DNA of 64,000 bases from Ruegeria sp. ANG-S4 (GTDB lineage Bacteria > Pseudomonadota > Alphaproteobacteria > Rhodobacterales > Rhodobacteraceae), in contig NZ_JWLK01000001.1 in NCBI RefSeq assembly GCF_000814005.1, positions 434,001 through 498,000 of the forward strand. Reading direction: 5' to 3'. Positions 56,978 through 64,000 of this stretch are shown piece by piece. Every line of letters begins with the position of its first letter. Position 1 is the stretch's first letter. The translations under genes were made by a program, and so were the position numbers. The notes under the pieces are model-generated. The model searched no databases. It had not been told where the DNA came from and saw only the letters and a program-made list of their open reading frames with translations.

Positions 56978-57736
56978 ATGAAGCAGCTAAAAGCGAACAG
57001 CCAAATGAGCGACACCACCCAGACCCCGCGCAGCGGGTTTGCGCGGCATATCCCATTGCTCGTTATTCTCTCCGTCGCATTGGTGGGGTTTTTCACCTTG
57101 GGGGACTATCTGACCTTCGAAACGCTGCGTGACAACCGCGAAGCGCTGCTGAACTGGCGCGACACCCATTACTGGGCGATGGTGGCGGTATTTGTGTCCG
57201 TCTATATCGTGATCGTTGCCTTTTCCTTGCCCGGCGCGGCGGTTGCATCAATGACCGGCGGATTTCTGTTCGGTTTGTTGGCAGGGACGGCATTTAACGT
57301 TGTTGCGGCGACGATCGGAGCGTCAGCTATCTTTCTGGCCGCCCGTTGGGGATTGGGCGCGTCGCTGAGCGCCAAACTGGAAGCGTCAGAAGGTACCGTG
57401 AAAAAGTTGAAAGAAGGACTGCGCGAGAACGAGATCTCGGTCCTGTTCCTGCTGCGGCTTGTTCCCGTGGTGCCGTTCTTCGTGGCCAATCTGGTTCCGG
57501 CCCTAGTGGGCGTCAAGTTCCGCAACTTCCTGCTGACAACTGCCTTGGGCATCATCCCCGGCGGCATTGTCTATACCTGGATCGGCGTCGGTCTGGGCGA
57601 GGTCTTCGACCGAGGCGAAACGCCGGATGTTTCGCTGCTGTGGGAACCCTTCGTGATCGGCCCCATCTTAGGTTTGTGCCTGCTTGCGGCCCTGCCGATC
57701 GCCATCAAGTCCATCCGAGGCAAAAAGGACGCCTGA
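56978..57736 (+). CDS. TVP38/TMEM64-family membrane protein
   Basis: 252 residues from ATG 56978 (or 243 from ATG 57005; AGGG is present before the first). Six or so membrane segments, with the family core FSLPGAAVASMTGGFLFGLLAGTAFNV near 88-114 and FLLRLVPVVPFFVANLVPAL near 163-182. The SNARE-associated/DedA-like fold is thought to move lipids or small ions; function here is open. The flavoprotein gene begins three bases after its stop, a pairing seen repeatedly in bacteria. Confidence 0.82.
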   Translation: MKQLKANSQMSDTTQTPRSGFARHIPLLVILSVALVGFFTLGDYLTFETLRDNREALLNWRDTHYWAMVAVFVSVYIVIVAFSLPGAAVASMTGGFLFGLLAGTAFNVVAATIGASAIFLAARWGLGASLSAKLEASEGTVKKLKEGLRENEISVLFLLRLVPVVPFFVANLVPALVGVKFRNFLLTTALGIIPGGIVYTWIGVGLGEVFDRGETPDVSLLWEPFVIGPILGLCLLAALPIAIKSIRGKKDA

Positions 57737-57739
57737 CCC

Positions 57740-59158
57740 ATGACAGAGCTGAAGACCGATATCCTGGTAATCGGGGCCGGGTCGGGCGGGTTGTCCGTTG
57801 CTGCCGGTGCCAGCCAAATGGGCGCCGATGTTGTTCTGCTGGAAGGGCACAAGATGGGCGGCGATTGTCTGAATTTTGGCTGCGTCCCGTCCAAGGCTCT
57901 TATAGCAAGCGGCAAGGCAGCCTATGCACACGCACATTCGTCCGCGTTTGGCATCGGGGACACTGTTCCGCAGGTTGATTTCGCTGCGGCCAAGGATCAC
58001 GTGCGGGACGTTATCGCGCAAATCGAGCCCATGGACAGCCAAGAAAGGTTTGAGGGCTTTGGTGTCAAAGTGATCCGGGAATTCGGATCCTTTGTCTCGG
58101 CGACGCAGGTGCAGGCTGGCCACTATACGATCACCGCGCGGCGTATCGTCATTGCAACCGGTTCGTCGCCGCTTGTGCCGCCAATTCCCGGTCTAGATCA
58201 GGTGCCGTACTACACGAACGAAACCGTTTTTGACCTGCGCGACAAGCCCGATCACCTGTTGATCATTGGCGGCGGTCCGATTGGTATGGAAATGGCACAA
58301 GCACATGCCCGGTTGGGCAGCAAGGTGACTGTTATCGAGGGCATGCAGGCGCTCGGCAAAGATGACCCCGAAGCGGCGGCGGTCGTTGTGGAAACGTTGC
58401 GCAACGAAGGTGTCGCGATCCATGAGCAGTCGCTGGTCGCCCAAATACGAGGCTCGGAAGGCGCTGTTGAGGTCGTGACCGAGAATGGCGAGATCCACAA
58501 AGGCTCGCACTTGCTGCTGGCCGTAGGGCGCAAGGCCAATGTCGATCAACTGAATCTTGAGGCTGCCGGCATCGAACAAATGCGAAATGGGATCAGGGTG
58601 GATGACGCTTTAAGAACAACGAACCGCAAGGTTTATGCGATTGGCGACGTTGCCGGCGGAATGCAGTTCACCCACGTTGCGGGATACCATGCCGGTATCA
58701 TCATCCGTTCGGCCTTGTTCGGCCTGCCGTCCAAAGCAAAGACGGCGCACATTCCGTGGGCGACGTATACGGCCCCGGAGCTGGCGCAGGTTGGAATGAC
58801 CGAAACACAGGCGCGCGCAGAATACGGCGACAGACTGGAGGTCGCGCGTTTCGATTACCATCACAATGATCGCGCGGTGGCCGAGCGAAAGACCAAGGGC
58901 TTCATCAAGGTTATGGTCGTCAAAGGTCGTCCTGTTGGTGCCACAATCGTCGGGCATCAGGCGGGCGAATTGATCAACTTGTGGTCGCTGGCGCTGGCCA
59001 ATAACCTAAAGATGGGTCAGATCGCCGCGATGGTTTCGCCTTACCCGACGATCGGAGAGCTTAACAAACGCGTTGCGGGTGCCTATTTCTCGCCAAGGCT
59101 GTTTGAGAATCAGACGGTTAAGAACGTGGTCAGGTTGGTCCAGCGCTGGATTCCCTGA
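57740..59158 (+). CDS. MerA/Lpd-like FAD-dependent disulfide oxidoreductase
   Basis: 472 residues. FAD motif VIGAGSGGLSVAAGA near 10-24, redox-active CLNFGCVPSK (Cys pair spaced by four residues) near 46-55, NAD motif IGGGPIGMEMAQAHARLG near 176-193, second FAD motif YAIGDVAGGMQF near 296-307. It lacks an N-terminal heavy-metal-binding domain and the extra C-terminal cysteines of true mercuric reductase, so mercury reduction is doubtful. Near the C-terminus SPYPTIGELNKR replaces the HxxHPT seen in lipoamide dehydrogenase. Confidence 0.82.
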   Translation: MTELKTDILVIGAGSGGLSVAAGASQMGADVVLLEGHKMGGDCLNFGCVPSKALIASGKAAYAHAHSSAFGIGDTVPQVDFAAAKDHVRDVIAQIEPMDSQERFEGFGVKVIREFGSFVSATQVQAGHYTITARRIVIATGSSPLVPPIPGLDQVPYYTNETVFDLRDKPDHLLIIGGGPIGMEMAQAHARLGSKVTVIEGMQALGKDDPEAAAVVVETLRNEGVAIHEQSLVAQIRGSEGAVEVVTENGEIHKGSHLLLAVGRKANVDQLNLEAAGIEQMRNGIRVDDALRTTNRKVYAIGDVAGGMQFTHVAGYHAGIIIRSALFGLPSKAKTAHIPWATYTAPELAQVGMTETQARAEYGDRLEVARFDYHHNDRAVAERKTKGFIKVMVVKGRPVGATIVGHQAGELINLWSLALANNLKMGQIAAMVSPYPTIGELNKRVAGAYFSPRLFENQTVKNVVRLVQRWIP

Positions 59159-59176
59159 CCAAGAAGGGAGAGCAGA

Positions 59177-60559
59177 TTGAACTCGCTGTCAGGCCGTTTT
59201 TTGATCCTGACTACGGTCTTCGTGATGTTGGCCGAGATTTTGATTTTTGTGCCTTCAATCGCGCGCTTTCGCGAAGACTTCCTGCTTAACCGGCTTGAGC
59301 GGGCCCAGATTGCCTCGCTGGCGTTGCTGGCAGACGATATGCTGGCCGAAGACCTGGAGGCCGAATTGTTGGCCAACGCGGGTGTCTACAACGTTGTCCT
59401 GCGACGTGACGAGGTCAGGCAATTGATGCTGTCCTCGCCCATACCGGATCAGATCGTGAAGACCTACGATTTGCGCGATGCCGGACCATGGGTGCTGATC
59501 CGCGACGCCATGATCCGCTTTTTCACCGTAGAAAACGAAGTCATCCGAGTGATCGGTGAGCCGGTCAAAGGTGCCGGGTCGCTGATCGAGGTCACCATCG
59601 ACAGTGCGCCACTGCGTATGGCGATGACAGATTATGGCTTGCGTATTCTTGGCCTGTCCTTTGTCATATCCATAATCACAGCTTCGCTTTTGTTTCTTGC
59701 CGTCCGCGTTGTGCTGGTACGTCCAATCAAGGGCGTGGTCGGGTACATGCAGCGGTATGCCAGTGCCCCTGAAGATGCGCGGGGGATCATTTCGCCCAAC
59801 TCCAAAGTGACGGAACTGCGTGAGGCGGAGGAGGCTTTGCAAACCCTGCAAACGGATCTGACGCAAGCCCTCAAACAACGTGAACGACTGGCCCAGCTTG
59901 GTGGTGCGGTTGCAAAGGTCAGTCACGACCTGCGGAACATTCTGACGTCGGCGCAATTGTTCACCGACCGGATCGAGGCCAGCGACGATCCTTTGGTCCG
60001 GCGCATGGCGCCCAAACTGGTGAATTCGATCACCCGCGCGGTTTCTTTGTGCGAAAGCACTCTGGCCTTCGGGCGTGCGGAAGAACCCGCGCCCACATTG
60101 ACGATGGTGCGCCTGCGGGAAATTGCCGCCGACGTCGCATCCAGCGAGCAATTGGCCGTTGCGGATGCCTGTGTCGAAATCCTGAACAACGTGCCCGAGG
60201 ACCTGGTTGTGCGCGCCGATCCCGAGCAGATGTTCCGAGTTGTCCTGAACCTTGTGCGAAACGCGCGGCAGGCCTTGGTGGCCTCCGGAAAAGCCGGGCG
60301 TGTCACGATTTCGGGCTCGGATTGCGAGGACAGCTGGTGCATCGAAATCAGCGACACGGGACCGGGCCTGCCACCGAAAGCCCAGGAGAATTTGTTCACC
60401 CCGTTTCAGGGCGGCGTGCGCAAGGGCGGATCTGGTCTTGGTCTGGCTATTTCACAGGAACTGGTGCGCGGTCATGGCGGTGATCTTGTTCTGAAAGAAA
60501 CAGGACCCGAGGGCACGACCTTCGAAATCAGGCTGCCTCGCGGTGACGGGACTATTTGA
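59177..60559 (+). CDS. Sensor histidine kinase
   Basis: 460 residues. N-terminal membrane anchor, a periplasmic part, and a second membrane segment near 157-177 followed by a HAMP-like stretch. H-box SHDLRNILTSAQLF near 251-264 (phospho-acceptor His), N-box LNLVRNARQAL near 358, G1 DTGPGLPPKA near 393, G2 GGSGLGLAIS near 417. No response regulator gene is adjacent in the window. Start is TTG 59177 after AAGGGAGAGC. The signal is unknown; the location suggests control of the TVP38/flavoprotein unit (inference). Confidence 0.88.
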   Translation: MNSLSGRFLILTTVFVMLAEILIFVPSIARFREDFLLNRLERAQIASLALLADDMLAEDLEAELLANAGVYNVVLRRDEVRQLMLSSPIPDQIVKTYDLRDAGPWVLIRDAMIRFFTVENEVIRVIGEPVKGAGSLIEVTIDSAPLRMAMTDYGLRILGLSFVISIITASLLFLAVRVVLVRPIKGVVGYMQRYASAPEDARGIISPNSKVTELREAEEALQTLQTDLTQALKQRERLAQLGGAVAKVSHDLRNILTSAQLFTDRIEASDDPLVRRMAPKLVNSITRAVSLCESTLAFGRAEEPAPTLTMVRLREIAADVASSEQLAVADACVEILNNVPEDLVVRADPEQMFRVVLNLVRNARQALVASGKAGRVTISGSDCEDSWCIEISDTGPGLPPKAQENLFTPFQGGVRKGGSGLGLAISQELVRGHGGDLVLKETGPEGTTFEIRLPRGDGTI

Positions 60560-60579
60560 AAGATTTTTGAAGAATCGCC

Positions 60580-60608
60580 TTGCACGTTCCCGGAGGTGGG
60601 TCTAAACA
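60580..60608 (+). promoter_or_regulatory. tRNA-Arg promoter
   Basis: TTGCAC (60580-60585), 17 bases, TAAACA (60603-60608), ending 15 bases before the mature tRNA. Confidence 0.6.
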
Positions 60609-60623
60609 GCGCCTCACCAACGC

Positions 60624-60700
60624 GGACCGATAGCTCAGCTGGATAGAGTACTTGACTACGAATCAAGGGGTCGGGGGTTCGAATCCTCCTCGGTCCGCCA
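60624..60700 (+). tRNA. tRNA-Arg (anticodon ACG)
   Basis: 77 bases. The acceptor stem GGACCGA pairs with TCGGTCC, then G and an encoded CCA (60698-60700). The anticodon stem-loop CTTGA-CTACGAA-TCAAG places ACG at 34-36; the A is normally made inosine to read CGN codons. The T arm shows GGTTCGAATCC. D arm GCTCAGCTGGATAGAGT is normal. Confidence 0.96.
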
Positions 60701-61034
60701 CTTGGTAAAATTCCCTCTAAATCAATTTCTTAGCTTCCAATTTTGCTCAAGAATTCGCGACCTGAATTTGTTTCGCTCCCGAAGCATCCACTTTAAGCAT
60801 GCGTTTCCTGTCCGCTTTCTTGGTGTAGCGCTCGGCTTCTCCTGGGGTTTCATGGACCGACGACGTCATAAGCTGGTGAGACGTTGCCCCATACTCAGCC
60901 CGCCTTGTGCAGCGGTCATCACGCAGCCCGCAGAAGGCCCGGAATATTCAAATTCAGACTGCAGTCTTTTGAACGCTCATCAGCAGAACACGCTGATACA
61001 CGAAAGAACAGGTGCCTGTCTCACTGACTGATAG
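60701..61034. other. Non-coding or decayed stretch after tRNA-Arg
   Basis: 334 bases with no convincing gene. Short open frames exist on both strands, but none has a start site with a ribosome-binding sequence or family-like product. The DNA is AT-richer than the genome average and sits between a tRNA and a transposase remnant, a typical place for decayed mobile DNA. Confidence 0.55.
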
Positions 61035-61214
61035 CAACGCAAGAAAACTGTTAAACACGGCAAGCGCCGATATCAGCGACGCAACCGGGTCGAAATCATG
61101 TTTGGCAGGCTCTAGGATTGGCGACGCACGGCTACCCGCCAGGGCAGATGCCCGAGGGTTTTGGTTTCAGTCATCGCCCTCGCTGCGACCGTCACATATT
61201 GGCTTGTATCCTGA
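61035..61214 (+). pseudogene. Remnant of an IS5-group (IS427-like) transposase C-terminus
   Basis: Read in the frame of 61035 this gives RRYQRRNRVEIMFGRL, then a TAG at 61113-61115 where a Lys or similar is expected, then DWRRTATRQGRCPRVL and IALAATVTYWL. This is the well-known tail of IS5/IS427 DDE transposases (the pattern R-N-R-x-E-I-M-F-G-R-L-K-D-W-R-R). The N-terminal two thirds and the inverted repeats are missing, and there is an in-frame stop, so it is dead. Confidence 0.82.
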
Positions 61215-61329
61215 TCTTAGTAACTGCGGAGGTCAGGGCTGACCGCAACTGTCCGAGGAAACCGGCACGACGTGTTCTGCGCTGAGAAGGCGCCCTCGAC
61301 CGTGTATCCATGGCCCAAGTCAATCTAAG

Positions 61330-61650
61330 TCAGTTTTCCAAAGATACGATATATTCAACCATATCATCGATATTGCCGCTGATCATGTAGTCCGAGTAGC
61401 GGGGCATGTCCTGATGTCGTGGGCTTTCTATCAGCTGTTTTATCTGTTGTTGCGACCTAAATTTCGCAATTGCCGCGAAGCTTGGCGGGTCCATTTTGAG
61501 TTTCCCATCGGCTCCAATGCTATGGCATTGAACACAGTATTCTTCCGCTATGCTGCGACCCATTTCAATGTCGCCTGCTTCAGCATGATGCGCGGGGATG
61601 CCCACCAATAAACCAACTGTCAGCAGTGCACTGTGCCTCACTGGTGCCAT
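61330..61650 (-). CDS. Small class I cytochrome c
   Basis: 106 residues. Signal peptide (MAPVRHSALLTVGLLVGIPAHHAEA, cut near 25), a single heme site CVQCHSIG near 39-46, and a possible axial Met in MPRYSDYMI near 80-87. It is a periplasmic electron carrier. ATG 61650 follows AAGG; 11 codons are open upstream. No oxidase gene is adjacent. Confidence 0.85.
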   Translation of the reverse strand: MAPVRHSALLTVGLLVGIPAHHAEAGDIEMGRSIAEEYCVQCHSIGADGKLKMDPPSFAAIAKFRSQQQIKQLIESPRHQDMPRYSDYMISGNIDDMVEYIVSLEN

Positions 61651-61746
61651 GGAATTACCTTCAGTCAAACATTCCCACATCAACCCACGATAGCTTTACG
61701 CGGCTTGCAAGACAAACTTCGGCGGCAGCATAGACAGCCATTGCGA

Positions 61747-62472
61747 TCAAACAGCGGTACTCCGCGCCTCAAACAAAGTCCCGACAAAGTAGGCGATCCC
61801 GGCAGCAATGCCTCCGATCAGCAGGGTCTCAACTGCGGATCGCCACCAAGGAATGATGGACCAAAAGCTCTTTAGCGCTCCGATCACAAAAAATGTGGCC
61901 GCAGTCATGACTGCTGAGGTGAGAAATGCCTTTTCCAGCCCCAGAATAAACGGGGCAAGAGGGACTACGCCTGCGCACAAAAACGACAGGAAAGTCGTGG
62001 CAGCTGATTTTGTCGGGTGAGGATCAACGCCTCCCAACCCGTATTCACCCTGCATCATCAAAGCGATCCAGGTTTCGCGATCTTGAGTTACAGCTTCCGT
62101 TGCCTGGTCCAAGGCTTGATCAGATAATCCCATCTTCGCGAAGATTTCTTTGACTTCAAGGCGCTCACCTTCTGGATAATCCTGGATGTGGCGTTCTTCG
62201 ATCATTCTGATGCGACGCACATTGTCCCGTTCTGCCTTGGTGCCTGAGTAGTTGGCCGCCGCCATCGAAAACCCATCGGCCAACACGTTGGCTATTCCCA
62301 AAGCCACTACAATAAATGGAGATAACCCGGCGCCTGCAACGCCCGCTACAATGGCAAATGTTGTTACAGCACCGTCAATTGCGCCATAAACCGCGTCGCG
62401 CAGCACACCACGCCCTGGCGGGGAGCCAATTCTTTCCGCGATCTCACTCGGGGTATGACCGTGCTCTGGCAA
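61747..62472 (-). CDS. VIT1/CCC1-family iron/manganese transporter
   Basis: 241 residues. VIT signature region GVLRDAVYGAIDGAVTTFAIVAGVAGAG near 22-49, then NVLADGFSMAAANYSGTKAERD near 62-83, with the cytoplasmic metal-binding helix region EERHIQDYPEGERLEVKEIF near 92-111. Five membrane segments. Members move Fe2+ or Mn2+ into vacuoles in eukaryotes; in bacteria probably export them. Neighbour of a cytochrome c and an HlyU protein without clear operon. Confidence 0.86.
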   Translation of the reverse strand: MPEHGHTPSEIAERIGSPPGRGVLRDAVYGAIDGAVTTFAIVAGVAGAGLSPFIVVALGIANVLADGFSMAAANYSGTKAERDNVRRIRMIEERHIQDYPEGERLEVKEIFAKMGLSDQALDQATEAVTQDRETWIALMMQGEYGLGGVDPHPTKSAATTFLSFLCAGVVPLAPFILGLEKAFLTSAVMTAATFFVIGALKSFWSIIPWWRSAVETLLIGGIAAGIAYFVGTLFEARSTAV

Positions 62473-62608
62473 ATTACGACTCCTTTGACTTCAGGGTAGA
62501 GCCGTCACCCGCCATCGCTTTAACTTAGATCAATGCCGACAGCGGGATCCGTTGAACACTGATCAGTTCGCAGTACCTGTTTTAACCGGTGAAATCCGCA
62601 GACGTTCC

Positions 62609-62878
62609 TTAGTCGAAAATACGTTCGCCCTGCTCGTCAATCACCTGTTTCGCCTTGGCGATGCTAAAGCTCTCGGCCTGTTCCCGGCTGTCAAAGACAT
62701 CCGCCCGGATTACGGAATAGGTCTTGCGATCTCCGTCTATGGTCTTTTCGATACGGGCCAACAGGCGGAATTTGCGACCCTCGGCCATCAGGTCGGGGAA
62801 GATCTCGAACCCTTTGTACGAAACCGGCTCCGGTGCAGACTTTTCACCGCCACCAAAGAGTTTTGAAAAGAGGGACAT
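62609..62878 (-). CDS. HlyU-domain protein
   Basis: 89 residues. VSYKGFEIFPDLMAEGRKFRLLARIEK and FSIAKAKQVIDEQGERIF match the short HlyU domain. In Vibrio the name refers to a haemolysin regulator, but this alphaproteobacterial group is uncharacterised. ATG 62878 has AAGGAG eleven bases upstream. Confidence 0.78.
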   Translation of the reverse strand: MSLFSKLFGGGEKSAPEPVSYKGFEIFPDLMAEGRKFRLLARIEKTIDGDRKTYSVIRADVFDSREQAESFSIAKAKQVIDEQGERIFD

Positions 62879-63489
62879 AGGCGGCTCCTTTCCGCGTTGC
62901 ACGGCTCACAGACTAGCGCCGCTCCCGGTCGGAGTGAAGCACATCGCGCGGTCAGTCCTCTGGTTCCTCTATCCGAAAGCGCCCGCCGTGCTTGGTCAAA
63001 GTGCCCCAACAACGGCGAAGGACCCGAACCAAAGGATAAACAGGGCGGCCATAATTGTGTCTGATCAAGTACCGAATTGAGTTCTACACTTCCGTTTCTG
63101 CACAGGTCGAAATTCAACGCTGAATAGTGGGCGCTGTTGAGCAGCGATACCTGGATTGCCCAACAACTCTGATCTGCAGTTCAGTGGCGGGGATGAACCA
63201 GCTTTGCTTTTTAACCTGTGTATTCGCACTCTGTCGGGCGCGAGATAATTTCTTGCAAAGCTGGACGAAACCGAATGAAAATGCCCTAGGGAGGAGATTT
63301 GCGCAAACATTGCGCGGCAATTGGGGCCGTTGGGCAGCCCTTATGGGGTTGCCAAAAAACGATTGGTGCCAAAACGAACATACCGCAACAACAACATGCG
63401 CCGGTGCCAGCCCTGTAAGCGTCTTACTTAGTTACGAAAAAGAATAATTTCTTGCCCTCGTGCAAGCCAAACACGGAGAGGAAACTGAG
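62879..63489. other. Non-coding stretch before the TRAP gene
   Basis: 611 bases without a credible gene. Short frames on either strand have low-complexity or unmatched products. A small CTTGC/GCAAG hairpin lies at 63451-63466 and GAGAGGAAAC at the end serves the next gene. Regulatory sites for the TRAP operon probably lie in the last 150 bases, but I could not pick a clear promoter. Confidence 0.5.
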
Positions 63490-64000
63490 ATGATCAAACA
63501 ACTTACCGCAGCGGCCTTTGGTGCTTTGCTGACCGCGCAGGCCGTCGCAGCCGACGAAATTCAAATCAACATGAGTTTGATTTTCCAGGAATCTGAGTTG
63601 CTGACTCAAGAACTGATTAAGGTGACCGACAAAATTCGAGAGCGCACAAACGGCGATGTCGACATCCAGGTTTTCCCCGGCGGCCAACTACCGACATACA
63701 AGGACAATCTCGAACAGGTCGTCAATGGTGCCGATTGGATCGCTGTTGAGGATCTGACATATGTGGGTGACTATGTGCCGGATTTTGGCGCGCTCGCCGG
63801 GCCGATGCTTTACGACAGCTATGACGAATACCTGGCAATGATGGATACCGACCTCGTCGCTGACTTGACGGCGCAGGCCGAAGAGAAAGGTATCAAGATC
63901 ATTAACGCCGATTACATGTTCGGCTTTCGGCACATGATCACCAATAAACCCATCGAAACGCCTGCAGATTTGGAGGGAATGAAGATCCGGGTGCCCGGCA
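63490..64000 (+). CDS. TRAP transporter binding protein, DctP type (cut by window end)
   Basis: At least 170 residues; the 3' part lies outside. Signal peptide MIKQLTAAAFGALLTAQAVAA, then family features: VTDKIRERTNGDVDIQVFPGGQLPTYKDNLEQV near 46-78 and ADYMFGFRHMITNKPIETPADLEGMKIRVP near 138-167, which includes the conserved ligand-binding arginine region. DctP proteins feed carboxylate or sugar-acid substrates to a DctQM membrane pair, expected just beyond the window. GAGAGGAAAC precedes the ATG. Confidence 0.9.
   Translation, partial: MIKQLTAAAFGALLTAQAVAADEIQINMSLIFQESELLTQELIKVTDKIRERTNGDVDIQVFPGGQLPTYKDNLEQVVNGADWIAVEDLTYVGDYVPDFGALAGPMLYDSYDEYLAMMDTDLVADLTAQAEEKGIKIINADYMFGFRHMITNKPIETPADLEGMKIRVPG

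Noticed and set aside
58152..58163. Partial match to the inositol operator (TTGCAACCGGTT)
   Set aside because: It lies inside the flavoprotein gene, encodes the conserved ATGSS-type turn, and lacks the last half-site bases, so it is coding coincidence.
57740..59158. Mercuric reductase as the name for the flavoprotein
   Set aside because: No N-terminal metal-binding domain and no C-terminal vicinal cysteines were seen, so only the fold and redox disulfide are supported.
60702..61031. A 109-residue frame directly after tRNA-Arg
   Set aside because: Starts at the tRNA end with no initiation signal and shows no known motif; the area looks like decayed DNA.
63127..63447. A 106-residue frame upstream of the TRAP gene
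   Set aside because: No family resemblance, cysteine-rich odd composition, no ribosome-binding site; a similar-quality frame exists on the other strand.

Overview
The window looks like part of the main chromosome of a marine alphaproteobacterium of the Roseobacter group (Rhodobacteraceae, Ruegeria-like). This rests on high GC, the aapJQMP general amino-acid ABC operon, an inositol regulon with a ribose-type ABC transporter, an ATP12 chaperone gene next to rluC and a phosphatase, the rpmH-rnpA-yidD-ttcA-yidC-engB-argB run, and a TRAP transporter gene. The genus is inference; no database was searched.

Region 1 (1-10.7 kb) is an inositol catabolism and uptake island. iolD-iolC-iolB run leftward. 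A three-gene operon (Gfo/Idh/MocA dehydrogenase, IolE/MocC-like TIM-barrel protein, second dehydrogenase) runs rightward. A LacI-type repressor gene lies divergent from an ABC transporter (binding protein, permease, ATPase). The same perfect 16-bp palindrome, TTGCAACCGGTTGCAA, sits once in each divergent promoter region and overlaps candidate -35/-10 boxes in both directions. One repressor therefore probably controls the whole set and itself.

Region 2 (10.7-34.8 kb) is the S10-spc-alpha ribosomal protein cluster, broken into segments: rpsJ-rplC-rplD-rplW; rplB-rpsS-rplV-rpsC-rplP; rpmC to rpmD; rplO-secY-adk; rpsM-rpsK-rpoA-rplQ. The joints hold unrelated genes. A class II Fic gene lies just before rpsJ. 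An unknown gene and an AT-rich AIPR (abortive-infection type) gene lie between L23 and L2. A CBS protein, an ArsB/NhaD carrier, a putative 2OG oxygenase and an antitoxin/Doc-like toxin pair lie between L16 and L29. A lipoprotein, a GFA protein and a DUF1127 protein lie between L30 and L15. Restart promoters follow several joints; those before rpsJ and rpmC share TTGCCA-N17-TA(A)TAC. Terminators, a possible rpsJ leader attenuator and dispersed palindromic repeats mark other junctions.

Region 3 (34.8-46 kb) runs rightward: a TauD-like dioxygenase, a Do-type protease, rarA, an RluC-type pseudouridine synthase, a HAD phosphatase, an ATP12 chaperone, then aapJ-aapQ-aapM-aapP, each unit closed by a hairpin. 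Region 4 (46-56.8 kb) runs leftward: a SixA-like phosphatase, a ferredoxin, argB, a PepSY/DUF2946 pair, engB, a MOSC protein, yidC, a degenerate GGDEF-EAL protein, ttcA, yidD, rnpA and rpmH. Many of these share 4-base ATGA overlaps.

Region 5 (56.9-64 kb) holds a TVP38 membrane protein, a MerA/Lpd-like flavoprotein and a sensor kinase in series, then tRNA-Arg(ACG), a decayed IS5-type transposase tail, a small cytochrome c, a VIT1/CCC1 transporter, a HlyU-domain protein and the start of a TRAP DctP gene cut by the window end. No CRISPR array, rRNA or intact insertion sequence was seen.
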